A stretch of DNA of 64,000 nucleotides from Wolbachia endosymbiont of Ctenocephalides felis wCfeT (GTDB taxonomy: Bacteria > Pseudomonadota > Alphaproteobacteria > Rickettsiales > Anaplasmataceae). Below are positions 56,141 to 64,000 of this stretch, piece after piece (within the stretch, counting starts at the first letter, position 1; the number at the start of each line of letters is the position of its first letter). Where the stretch lies: assembly GCF_012277295.1 (NCBI RefSeq), contig NZ_CP051156.1, positions 620,001 to 684,000 of the forward strand. Reading direction: 5' to 3'. The translations under genes and the position numbers were made by a program. The notes beneath the pieces are model-generated. The model saw only the letters and a list, made by a program, of their open reading frames with translations, was not told where the DNA came from and searched no databases.

Positions 56141-57199
56141 TCAATGACCAAAATAAAGCCCTCTACTGGCTCCTGAATCGTTTGTAAAATAATTTTTAAT
56201 TTGTGATGCTGTAGAATATACCATATCAAACACAGGAGATGCCATTGTAACACAACTCACAAGATTTGCCGGTGTAAATACTCCCCCAGCAGGTCCATCA
56301 GGGTATAATTTAAACTGCTTAGCTAAATGAACTTGTTGTGCGGTGGTGAGTGCCTTTTTATTTTCATCTATGTCTTTACATACTCTTGCAAAATTGATCA
56401 GTTTTATTCTGCTATCGTCGTCACTCAACTCAGTAAAAGTAAAAAACTGGTCGAAACATTCTAGAAGTTCTTTATTCTTTATTGTAGAAGCAATCTCGTC
56501 AATTTCTTCTATGCATAACACAATCTTGTGAGCTTCAGAGTCATCAAAGCAAAGTTTAAAAGAATCTTTACAAAATTTATCTCTTGTAGCGCTTCTTGCC
56601 TTCTCTAAGGATTTGCATAGTATTGCAAAATTGATCAGCTTTGCTACACTCCCGTCGCTGCTCAACGCAGTAAAAGTAAAAAACTGGTCAAAATAATCTA
56701 AAAGTTTTTGATTCTTTATTTCTATTATAATTTGATTATTTATTGAAGAAGCAATCTCGTCAATTTCTTTTATGTGCAATGCACGCTTGTAAGCATCATC
56801 ACGATTTGTATAGCAAAGTTCAACAAGCTTATCAAGGAATTTATCTTTTATAGTGCTTCTTACCTCATCCTCGTTCTCTAGTAAGGATCTGATGAGTTCT
56901 TGATAGTGTTTTACTTGTTTGTATTCATTTATATTAGTAAGACGAGAGACTTCATCTGTAGAAGATATTTCCTTATTCCTAATCGTAAGAATGCAATAAC
57001 CCAAAGCTACAAGAGCAGATGGTATGAGTACAGCCAACAATGGAATAAGCAGGTCTCTCGATAAAGGAAAAATGAAATATGTAGTGACTAATGCTACTGT
57101 GGTAACAAGCAACGTAGGCAAAATAACAAATTGTATTGTTTTTCTGTATTTAGTATCCATAGCAGCATTTGCAGCTATATCTGAAAACATGTCAGGCAT
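56141..57199 (-). CDS. Membrane protein with an internal tandem duplication, unknown function
   Basis: A 352-residue protein with two membrane segments near residues 25-72. Two similar blocks of about 80 residues follow: LLDYFDQFFTFTALS with KLINFAILCKSL near 165-200, and LLECFDQFFTFTELS with KLINFARVCKDI near 242-280. Each is preceded by IEEIDEIAS or IKEIDEIAS. The ATG has an ideal AGGAGGTG six bases upstream, so expression is likely strong. No family is recognised. Confidence 0.7.
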   Translation of the reverse strand: MPDMFSDIAANAAMDTKYRKTIQFVILPTLLVTTVALVTTYFIFPLSRDLLIPLLAVLIPSALVALGYCILTIRNKEISSTDEVSRLTNINEYKQVKHYQELIRSLLENEDEVRSTIKDKFLDKLVELCYTNRDDAYKRALHIKEIDEIASSINNQIIIEIKNQKLLDYFDQFFTFTALSSDGSVAKLINFAILCKSLEKARSATRDKFCKDSFKLCFDDSEAHKIVLCIEEIDEIASTIKNKELLECFDQFFTFTELSDDDSRIKLINFARVCKDIDENKKALTTAQQVHLAKQFKLYPDGPAGGVFTPANLVSCVTMASPVFDMVYSTASQIKNYFTNDSGASRGLYFGH

Positions 57200-57376
57200 T
57201 GTCCACCTCCTTAAATAATTATCCTAACTCAATAATAACATAAGTTATATAAGAAATCAATTAATATTTTAGTATAATTAATATTGAAATTAATAATTTT
57301 TATATACAACGACTAAACCATTTCTTGGAAAGTTATTCTTTTGAGCTTAAGCTTAAGTTTTTCATTTAAATATTTT

Positions 57377-58525
57377 ATGAAGTTAAAACACGGCTTAGTA
57401 GCATTATTGTTCTTGCAAAACTATGCTGATGCTAGAGTAATTTTAGATAAGGAAAGAGTTTATGCAGAGTTAGATGGGAAAGTAGACTTAAAATTTGGCT
57501 ATTCATTTGAAGGGGAGTCTTTCGATGATAAACCTCACGATAAGACCTCAAGTTCTTCAGACTTGCGCCTCCTTTATCTGCAGCGTGTGTATACAAGCAC
57601 TCAGATGGGATTTAATGTTAAAGTTGAACTTTCCGACATAAAAGAATTTAACGCAGAAAAAATAAAGCTAAAGGAGGGATATTTCATCATTAAAAATCAA
57701 GGACTTGGCTCTATTGAGTTTGGCAGGAGAGATTTAGTCAGTCAGAGTATGTTAATTAACACTTCGAAAATTTATGCAGCAGCAGGTGGAGTGAATGGGA
57801 ATTGGGCAAATTACGCAAATTTGCGTGGTGAATATAAAAGAGTTGATGGAGGAGGGTATGATAGAGATAGGGTTTTTTGGGTAAAGCCCAACATTTACAG
57901 TAATTATAATGGGCTGAAGGCAAATGCGACAATGAGTTATATTTCTCCTGAGTTTTACAATTTTAAATTAGGATTGAGCTACCTACCAGGTGAAAATAAT
58001 TTGCAGTATAGTAATCTCATCGCTGCAGGGCTCTCATACAATGGTAGCCTGTCTGATGACATAAATTTTACCACTGCTGTAACTGGTGAGTTTGCAAGAG
58101 AAAATTTTAGTGATTGCGAAAATGAAGATCCTGCCAATATCCAATGTCATAATCAGTTAATGCACTGGAATTTTGGTGTAAACGTAAAATTCTTTAGCCT
58201 AAGTGGTATTTTCTCATGTGGCAATGGTGGTAAATCAGGCCAGAGATTTGATCCTGAAACAAATAACACATACTACGTAAATGCAGGTGTTGGTTATCAT
58301 TTTGATTCTCGTAAATTTAGTTTAACATATTTTAATAGCGGTAGAGAAATTGCCGGTGCGGGTAAAAATGAATTGACTTCATATGCCATAAGTCTTGAAT
58401 ATCCGCTTGCTATCGGCACTTCATACTATTTTGATATTGTAAAATTTAACACTAAAGAACCTAAAGTGATAAACAACAACTCTGGCTATGTGCTGCTGGC
58501 TGGATTAAAGTTAAGTTTTGATTAG
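57377..58525 (+). CDS. Outer-membrane porin (16-strand-type beta-barrel)
   Basis: A 382-residue protein with a signal peptide (KHGLVALLFLQNYADA) and a body of alternating strands with aromatic girdles. GSIEFGRRDLVSQ near 112 resembles the constriction-region part of bacterial porins of the alphaproteobacterial type. GLKANATMSYISP near 184 and a C-terminal strand ending LLAGLKLSFD follow, the last residue being Asp instead of the usual Phe. Start is the ATG at 57377; 12 codons upstream are open but precede the signal peptide. It converges on the secretin gene with a 4-base overlap. Confidence 0.82.
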   Translation: MKLKHGLVALLFLQNYADARVILDKERVYAELDGKVDLKFGYSFEGESFDDKPHDKTSSSSDLRLLYLQRVYTSTQMGFNVKVELSDIKEFNAEKIKLKEGYFIIKNQGLGSIEFGRRDLVSQSMLINTSKIYAAAGGVNGNWANYANLRGEYKRVDGGGYDRDRVFWVKPNIYSNYNGLKANATMSYISPEFYNFKLGLSYLPGENNLQYSNLIAAGLSYNGSLSDDINFTTAVTGEFARENFSDCENEDPANIQCHNQLMHWNFGVNVKFFSLSGIFSCGNGGKSGQRFDPETNNTYYVNAGVGYHFDSRKFSLTYFNSGREIAGAGKNELTSYAISLEYPLAIGTSYYFDIVKFNTKEPKVINNNSGYVLLAGLKLSFD

Positions 58526-60021
58526 AATAGTTGGTTGCTTAGCGCATACAAACCTTTATCTTTACTGTCCAGCAAGCCAAATGTTGGCACGATTGTAGCC
58601 TTCAGGAAAATAACAGTTTCTACTGTTCGAGTATTATCTGCTAATTCTTGTGACTTATGGTGCGATAAACTTTGTTTATCTTCCCTGTGCTCTATAAGCC
58701 CACCAATTACCATGATTTCGCCATTCTTAATTTTTAACATGGAGTTCATCTCTCTGATTTCAACAATTGGAATATCGCTATTTAATGTTGCTCCACTCTG
58801 CTGTGAAATATATTCTATCCCCGGATCTTGAGTGTAACTGCTGATCCTTGACAAAGTTGGGTGTACGTTCATGAAGATTTCATTAGTATCAAGGTTAATG
58901 CTAGGATGAATTATTAACACAATGCCTATTGGTACACTATTCATCTTTGTAATTAAAATGTGATTGGAATTTTCAGCATCTTTTTGTACCTCAGAAGTGA
59001 AATAAACATGATTTTTAACAAATGAAATCATTGCTTGCTGATTATTTACAGCGTGCACTCTAGGGCTTGATACTACTGTAGAAGTGCCAAATTTATCTAA
59101 ATTTTTTATTAAATCTGTTAAATTTCCTACACCAAAATTCATTTCTTCATTGATATCTCCGCTATTATGTAAATCACTTAAATTCATACCAGAAATGTAT
59201 TTGTCATCCAATATAACTTCAACTATCTTTGCTTCTATCATCACTTGAGATGATGCTAATCTTTTAGCTTGGTTAATATACTCTTCAACAGCTTTATGGA
59301 CACCTTTCCTAGCATTTAAAATGATAACACCAGTTTCTCTGCTTGATGACATAAATTCACCATCATCTACTCCATTAACATCCATTATTGTATTCAAGCC
59401 CTTTTCTAATGAAGTCCATAAATCACTGACATATTGAGATTTCATGACATTATTAGAGTCATCACTCTCACCGTCACTAGTAATATTATTATTAATAACA
59501 AAACTACTTTGAGCAGAGTGCTGAACATTAATAAAGTCTACGTAATAGTTTTTCGAATATGGTAAATCCTGCTCCACTCTAATGACGCCATTACTGACTG
59601 AACAACGCAATTTAGCGCTGTCAGCTATATTTTGGATAGCCTCATTTATATTTTTATCTCTAAGCTTTAAAATAATACTCCCTGATATTTCTGGATCTAT
59701 GTCGAGATTAATGTCAGATAGTTTTCCAATTTCCATCAATAGCTCCTTTACTGGCACTTCTTCACTGACATTGATAGAAATGACCTGATTACTAGCTGTA
59801 ATATCTGGAAGTATTATTGGCAGAGGAATAACTTCTGGCACTGGTGGCTCATCCTCTTTCGCAATAGGTTTATACTGCATTAAATAACCGTGGTGCTTGC
59901 TTACATCGTGGTAATGATTCTCGTTATCGAAACTAGAGAAGCTTTTCTTATGCTGCTTGATGGGAAGATGGGTACAAGAAACAATGAAAAGGATTATTAA
60001 ATATTTAAAGATAGCCATCAA
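58522..60021 (-). CDS. Secretin-family outer-membrane protein (GspD/PilQ/MshL-like)
   Basis: A 499-residue lipoprotein-like secretin. The N-terminus IILFIVSC is a signal peptide with a lipobox. A short N-domain follows (INVSEEVPVKELLMEIGKL near 83-101). The secretin core has QVMIEAKIVEVILDDKY near 262, SSPRVHAVNNQQA near 320 and MLKIKNGEIMVIGGLIEH near 432. Such proteins form gated outer-membrane channels of type II secretion or type IV pili. No gsp or pil partner gene is near it, so it may be a solitary or scattered system component. Confidence 0.85.
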   Translation of the reverse strand: MMAIFKYLIILFIVSCTHLPIKQHKKSFSSFDNENHYHDVSKHHGYLMQYKPIAKEDEPPVPEVIPLPIILPDITASNQVISINVSEEVPVKELLMEIGKLSDINLDIDPEISGSIILKLRDKNINEAIQNIADSAKLRCSVSNGVIRVEQDLPYSKNYYVDFINVQHSAQSSFVINNNITSDGESDDSNNVMKSQYVSDLWTSLEKGLNTIMDVNGVDDGEFMSSSRETGVIILNARKGVHKAVEEYINQAKRLASSQVMIEAKIVEVILDDKYISGMNLSDLHNSGDINEEMNFGVGNLTDLIKNLDKFGTSTVVSSPRVHAVNNQQAMISFVKNHVYFTSEVQKDAENSNHILITKMNSVPIGIVLIIHPSINLDTNEIFMNVHPTLSRISSYTQDPGIEYISQQSGATLNSDIPIVEIREMNSMLKIKNGEIMVIGGLIEHREDKQSLSHHKSQELADNTRTVETVIFLKATIVPTFGLLDSKDKGLYALSNQLF

Positions 60022-60082
60022 AGCAGCATATAAATATATCTTTATAGACTTGTATAAAAAAATTAAAAATGTATTGAATTTA

Positions 60083-60513
60083 CTAGTCAGAGCCTACTAG
60101 CACTGGTTGTCGTTGATGTATACTCTCTATTGCTACGCTTTCTAGCTTGCAGTTAGGTAGATTCTGATTACCGTCTGCTTTCTCTTCACATTCTTCAAAC
60201 TCCACCTCTTTTACTACAGCTTTTTCATCTACAATTTCCTTCAAATTGCATTCCATTTGCCAATAACGTGATGCCACATTTATCCATTTGTTGATGCAAG
60301 ATGCAAGTATAATAGCCCAAAAAAGTAACATCATGATCGATGAAATGCCGGGAAAAAGGAACGCACAAGTTATTATACCTGCTAAACATATTGAGCCAGT
60401 TAATTGTAGGTAATATAGATAGTCTTTATTGTACTGCTCTTTTGTATGCTTTATAAAGCATTTTACTATTTCAGGGGTACTTCGCGTTGCTAATTGTAAG
60501 GGAGTGTTACCTT
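60083..60513 (-). pseudogene. Ankyrin-type protein, 5' end removed by IS66 copy G
   Basis: The native part starts at the IS junction with GNTPLQLATRSTPEIVKCFIKH, an ankyrin repeat cut inside its first helix pair. Two membrane segments (about codons 40-80) and a charged tail ending QPVLVGSD follow. An open frame continues into the IS to 60589, giving a hybrid of 168 residues whose first 25 come from IS sequence. The original 5' part, probably more ankyrin repeats, is absent. Whether the hybrid is made is unknown. Confidence 0.75.
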
Positions 60514-61974
60514 GTATCCATTCAGGTGTATGGCTTAAGAAGCAATAGCCAGTAGGTTTTGAAAAGGATTTAACTTCTTTTGCCTCCAAGTCAAGTACAA
60601 TGAAATTATCCTCTCAAGAAACATATTTCCCCGTTTCGATTGTGTAAAATATGAAACTTTTCGGTAAACAACGTAATGCCGAATCTGTCGCTCAGCATAG
60701 TTGTTTGTCAGTGGAATATTTTCTGGATCGTCCAAAAATTTCCACATCATCAGATCCGATTTCATGATATTTTTTGCTACTCGAGACGCTCCAATTGCCT
60801 CGGGTAAATTTGATATATTCTTTAAGTAATATCTCGTTCGCTTGCGTAATTTTCTTGCTCTTCTTATGAACCTTAATGTGTCTATTTCATCCTTTAACAG
60901 AGCTTTTTTCAATGCAAATAATTCAGTAGCAACATTCCTTAAATAATACCCCAAAACTTTCACTTCGCTATTCCAACTATGAGACAACCTTTCAAAATCT
61001 CTTGCTAAATGTGCCCAACAGACCTGCCTTTTCTTGCTGGAAAAGTAGTTGTAAGCTGCATATCTGTCGGTCACTACTAGGTTGTTATTCTTTCCAAATT
61101 TACTATTTTCCAGGACTTTCATCCCTCTTGACTCTGTCAATTTGATCACACTTCCTATTTTGCTCGCAAACATCCAGCACCAGCCCTGTTTACCTTTGTT
61201 GTAATGGCTAGTTTCATCGATATGTAAAATTTTGCTCTTGCTTACCTCTTCCTCAATTTGCTCATATGCTTCTTGGCATTTTTCTGCCACTCTAGCCTCG
61301 CTATTTGATACACTACCGACGCTGATATCCAGGTTGAAAATGTCCTTTATAATATTTGCCACTTCTTTTTTCGAATTCTTGTAAAATCCACTTAATGCTG
61401 CAATTACTGACTTAACTCTTGGACCAAATGTGTCCGCAGTTACTCCTTCTTGTAGCTTGCTACTTTTTCTTTTTCCACATCTTTTGCAACGTCCATGCTC
61501 TAGTTGATATTCAACTACATACGGCTTGATTTCCGGCAAATCGACCTTTTGATGAGTATACGGATCTTTTGATACCGCAATTTCTCCTCCGCACTCACAC
61601 GTATTGGGCAGTTCTATTTTTACCATCTCATCTGCCTCCATTTTAGGGCGGTAACTGCCTTTATGTCCAACCTGTGCTCCTACTTTCCTGTCACTTTTTG
61701 GCTTATTTTCCCTCATCTTATATAATTCTTTGGAGCTTGGTATAGATGAATTTTTTGAACTTAAGCCAAGCCTTTCTTTTAACTCAGCGTTTTCGATCCT
61801 TAGCGCTTTATTTTCTGCTTTAAGCTCTTCTATTTTTGTTTCTAACTTTTCTATAGTCTGCTTAAACTTTCGCAAAATTCTAAAAGATCAACCATATTAC
61901 CTCACAGCCACTCTAGTTTACCTTTTTAGCATTCCTTGTCTACTCTTTATTTTACCGCCCGGCTGAATGGATAC
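60514..61974 (-). mobile_element. IS66-family element (copy G)
   Basis: A complete 1,461-bp copy between the truncated ankyrin gene and virB2. Flanks gttacctt and atattttt do not match, so there is no target duplication. The right flank is the virB2 upstream region, only 76 bases before its ATG, so the native virB2 promoter could be affected. Confidence 0.94.
60535..61875 (-). CDS. IS66-family transposase (copy G), full length
   Basis: Asp220, Asp270, Glu395 and the zinc-finger cysteines are present, with no frameshift or unusual substitution; this is the cleanest copy in the window. Alleles: Ser39, Ala159, Arg396. The start arrangement is as in the other copies. If any copy supplies active transposase here, this one, F, E or A-in is most likely. 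Confidence 0.9.
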   Translation of the reverse strand: MRKFKQTIEKLETKIEELKAENKALRIENAELKERLGLSSKNSSIPSSKELYKMRENKPKSDRKVGAQVGHKGSYRPKMEADEMVKIELPNTCECGGEIAVSKDPYTHQKVDLPEIKPYVVEYQLEHGRCKRCGKRKSSKLQEGVTADTFGPRVKSVIAALSGFYKNSKKEVANIIKDIFNLDISVGSVSNSEARVAEKCQEAYEQIEEEVSKSKILHIDETSHYNKGKQGWCWMFASKIGSVIKLTESRGMKVLENSKFGKNNNLVVTDRYAAYNYFSSKKRQVCWAHLARDFERLSHSWNSEVKVLGYYLRNVATELFALKKALLKDEIDTLRFIRRARKLRKRTRYYLKNISNLPEAIGASRVAKNIMKSDLMMWKFLDDPENIPLTNNYAERQIRHYVVYRKVSYFTQSKRGNMFLERIISLYLTWRQKKLNPFQNLLAIAS

Positions 61975-62050
61975 ATATTTTTAATATTTACTTAACCTTA
62001 ACCACAATAGTGAATAATTTAACCAAAATAAAAATTATGGGAGCATAACA

Positions 62051-62392
62051 ATGAAAAAAATTCTTTTACTGATAGCTTTAATTTTCTCAGTTGCATTTGA
62101 TGCTACTGCTAGTACTGCTGATAAAAAAAGTATTTATGAGAATGATGCAACATTTGGCACAATATGTAAGATAATAACATACATTCAAGACCTGGGTGGA
62201 CCAATAATAACGATAGTACTAATTGGTGCAGCTTTGCTTGCAATATTTGGCAGAATGCCTTGGCCGGCACTGTTCGCGTTGGGCGCATTCGTTGCTGTGT
62301 TTTTTGGTGCCTCCGCAGTCATTTCAAGAGTAATGCCAAAAGGAGGTGTAACGTGTTCATACTTAAAGCCTGCTACTACTGATAAGACATAA
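62051..62392 (+). CDS. virB2: Type IV secretion system pilin VirB2 (paralogue 1)
   Basis: Major pilin-like subunit of the VirB/D4 secretion system. The 113-residue precursor has a signal peptide (about 1-21), then a short acidic segment, and two membrane segments around LGGPIITIVLIGAALLAIFG and PWPALFALGAFVAVFFGAS. These match the TrbC/VirB2 family. GGGAGC-like sequence (GGGAGC at -12) precedes the ATG. A strong intrinsic terminator follows. It is the first of two tandem virB2-like genes. Confidence 0.87.
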   Translation: MKKILLLIALIFSVAFDATASTADKKSIYENDATFGTICKIITYIQDLGGPIITIVLIGAALLAIFGRMPWPALFALGAFVAVFFGASAVISRVMPKGGVTCSYLKPATTDKT

Positions 62393-62403
62393 TAAAATAA
62401 CCT

Positions 62404-62433
62404 AAAAGAGATCACCTTCTGTTGATCTCTTTT
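62404..62433 (+). terminator. Intrinsic terminator between the two virB2 genes
   Basis: AAAAGAGATCA (62404-62414) and TGATCTCTTTT (62423-62433) form a perfect 11-bp stem around CCTTCTGT, with a T-tail inside the 3' arm. It lies 12 bases after the first virB2 stop. It implies that the second paralogue has its own promoter or is expressed at a lower level by read-through. Confidence 0.85.
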
Positions 62434-62535
62434 AACTAATAAATTAGTAAAGTTAGTATAATTATTATATTTTTAGTATTTACATAAAATTCATCACAAT
62501 GAGCGATAATCCTGCATGAAATTATTGGAGGTGTG

Positions 62536-62934
62536 ATGAAAAATTTTCTTTTGCTTTTGGTCTTAATTTTCTCCTTTGCGTTTGATGTTGCTGCTAATAA
62601 TAACAGTGTTAATGAACCCACAACAGAAAACACAATATGCCAAATTGTAAAATATGTACAATCATTAGGTGGACCAATGATTACAGTGGTAATAATTGGC
62701 GCAGCTTTGCTTGCAATATTTAGCAGAATGCCTTGGCCAGCACTATTTGCATTGGGAGTATTTACTGCTGTATTTTTTGGTGCCCCCACAATTGTAAAGG
62801 CAATATCACCGAACAGTGCATCTTGTGATAATGGCGTGTTTAACGGTAAGGCTAATATCGGTGGTGGTGGTAGTAGCAGTGGTGGTAGCAATAACGCTGG
62901 TGGTCAAATCCTCAATCCTTCTTCTAATTCATAA
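62536..62934 (+). CDS. virB2: Type IV secretion system pilin VirB2 (paralogue 2, with Gly/Ser/Asn tail)
   Basis: A 132-residue relative of the upstream gene, with a signal peptide, the shared block RMPWPALFALG near 71, and TrbC/VirB2 membrane segments. Identity is high in the membrane core and low in the exposed N- and C-terminal parts. It has a unique tail, GGGGSSSGGSNNAGG, that the first copy lacks. GGAGG lies 4 bases before the ATG at 62536; a GTG just before it is less likely. The 3' end overlaps pstS by 11 bases on the opposite strand. Confidence 0.85.
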   Translation: MKNFLLLLVLIFSFAFDVAANNNSVNEPTTENTICQIVKYVQSLGGPMITVVIIGAALLAIFSRMPWPALFALGVFTAVFFGAPTIVKAISPNSASCDNGVFNGKANIGGGGSSSGGSNNAGGQILNPSSNS

Positions 62935-63943
62935 TCGAACGAACCTTTGCTGAAACGTTCTTTATATCTTCACTTGAAAGTGGGATTAGACCTAACCTAA
63001 ACAGGTACCCACTTTCAGTGTTAATGGACTCTACAACTTCCTTAATAAACTCCATTAATCCTTCAATAGTATCTAAGTGCTCTTTCTTTATGTAAAGGTA
63101 TAGAGGTCTTGCTAATATGTATTTTCCTGATGATATATTTTCATAAGTTGGCTCAATTCCTGCAATTGTGCTCCCTTGTATCTTATCCTGATTTCTCATT
63201 AAAAAACTAAAACTAAATATTCCTAGAGCATTTTTATTACTTTTTAATTTTTGTATTATTATGTTTTCGTTAATTCCCACTTCTATATATCTTCCATCAT
63301 CCCTGATGTTGCTACATGCTTTTTTTCTTTCTTCTTGATCTGGATAAGTTTCTTTGAAAATTCTTGAGCTCATGCAGGAATATTGGTCAAGCATCACAGA
63401 TTTGATCAAAGTTTCATATGTGCCGGTGTTTTGATATGGACCATAAATTTCAATTTCTGCCTTTGGTAAGGCTTGATTCACCTCTGACCAAAAATTTTTG
63501 CTATTCTTTATCAATTTATCATTCTCTATGGAATATGCAGACAAAGTTTCAAATATATCTTTTTTTGTAAAATCAAACCTATGGCTTTGATTTGAATTCG
63601 CAATCACCACCCCATCATAACCAATAATAATTTCTATTATGTCATTAATACCATTTCTTTTACATAATTCTCTCTCCACCTCCTTTATCGGACGAGATGA
63701 AGTGGTAATATCTGGCGTACCCTCACCCACTCCAGAGCAAAACATTTTAAATCCTGATCCACTTCCTATTGATTCCACAACTGGAGTTTTAAAAGAAAAC
63801 ACACGACTAAATTCCTCAGCTATAAACGAAACAAAAGGAAAAACAGTTGAAGAACCAACAATTCTGATGTGCTTTCTGGCATCAGCATTTGATAGCGGCA
63901 CAAACACTGCAAATATGAAAATCAGTAGGAATTTTCTAAGCAT
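62924..63943 (-). CDS. pstS: Phosphate ABC transporter substrate-binding protein PstS
   Basis: Periplasmic phosphate-binding protein of 339 residues. A signal peptide (LLIFIFAVFVPLSNADA) precedes the PstS motif IRIVGSSTVFPF near residue 27. VESIGSGSGFKMFCSG near 57 and DITTSSRPI near 78 follow. The usual phosphate-contact residues (Ser, Thr, Asp) are present in these stretches. pstC, pstA and pstB are not in the window. It converges on the second virB2. From 63944 to the end of the window no gene is seen. Confidence 0.92.
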   Translation of the reverse strand: MLRKFLLIFIFAVFVPLSNADARKHIRIVGSSTVFPFVSFIAEEFSRVFSFKTPVVESIGSGSGFKMFCSGVGEGTPDITTSSRPIKEVERELCKRNGINDIIEIIIGYDGVVIANSNQSHRFDFTKKDIFETLSAYSIENDKLIKNSKNFWSEVNQALPKAEIEIYGPYQNTGTYETLIKSVMLDQYSCMSSRIFKETYPDQEERKKACSNIRDDGRYIEVGINENIIIQKLKSNKNALGIFSFSFLMRNQDKIQGSTIAGIEPTYENISSGKYILARPLYLYIKKEHLDTIEGLMEFIKEVVESINTESGYLFRLGLIPLSSEDIKNVSAKVRSIMN

Positions 63944-64000
63944 TACTAGATTTAAGAATAAACTTAATTATTATAACAAAAAATTAAACTGAAAAGCCTT

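Noticed and set aside
62185..62891. Minus-strand frames opposite the two virB2 genes
   Set aside because: They mirror the conserved pilin core and low-complexity tail; the plus-strand genes have signal peptides and ribosome-binding sites.

Overview
The window is a stretch of a Wolbachia chromosome (Rickettsiales, Alphaproteobacteria). The identification rests on low GC content, gene sets typical of a reduced obligate intracellular genome, VirB2-type pilin genes, ankyrin-repeat genes, split Mrp/Mnh antiporter genes, a Rickettsiales-type isocitrate dehydrogenase, an NDUFS4-like small protein, insertion-sequence load, and two Wolbachia-style palindromic repeats inside purL. The supergroup cannot be decided from this piece.

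Layout. 1-4.0 kb: the tig-clpP-clpX-lon protein quality-control operon (minus strand; lon runs off the left edge) and tRNA-Leu. 4.1-8.7 kb: a BON lipoprotein and gshB, then a hypothetical protein, a TolA-like protein, a small membrane protein and dxr. 8.7-11.6 kb: a nested pair of IS66-family elements. 11.7-17.9 kb: two cysteine-containing unknown genes, rmuC, mnhD and typA. 17.9-19.3 kb: IS66 copy. 19.4-28.5 kb: a frameshifted DUF2157 gene, mdh, rsmE, tRNA-Glu, ftsH, a HAD hydrolase, and an LD-carboxypeptidase gene hit by both an IS5-family and an IS66-family element. 28.5-35.8 kb: rpoD, the rpoZ-mnhF-mnhG-mnhB-mnhC cluster, an orphan HTH gene, purE, two small genes and an esterase. After another IS66 copy, 37.4-44.0 kb holds ccmA, an Rpn-type nuclease, gltX and purL. 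After a further copy, 45.6-53.1 kb holds icd, a lipoprotein, tRNA-Cys, fbaB, an ankyrin gene, an ErpA/IscA-like gene, dgt and ribD. After another copy, 54.6-60.5 kb holds a truncated membrane gene, dapA, ssb, a repeat-containing membrane protein, a porin, a secretin and a truncated ankyrin gene. After the last copy, 62.0-64.0 kb holds two virB2 paralogues and pstS.

The dominant signal is a 1,461-bp IS66-family (transposase-only) element present in eight near-identical copies, about 18% of the window. The two plus-strand copies have perfect 8-bp target duplications (gtaaaata, gatgcatt). All six minus-strand copies lack them. At those six copies, genes are cut at their 3' ends (dxr, typA, ribD) or 5' ends (an ankyrin gene, a membrane protein). 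Alleles at three transposase sites are shuffled among copies so that the four-gamete test fails. The simplest reading is that the copies act as recombination substrates that have cut and re-joined the chromosome into blocks; misassembly across a 1.46-kb repeat is the main alternative. Several copies look dead (two frameshifts, one interrupted by another copy, one with a catalytic Asp to Asn change).

The housekeeping genes cover protein folding and proteolysis, envelope biogenesis, isoprenoid, purine, riboflavin and lysine/peptidoglycan precursor steps, central carbon metabolism, transcription (sigma-70 and omega), cation/proton antiport, and type IV secretion pilin. I did not find a CRISPR array, an integrated phage module or a recognisable new defence system.
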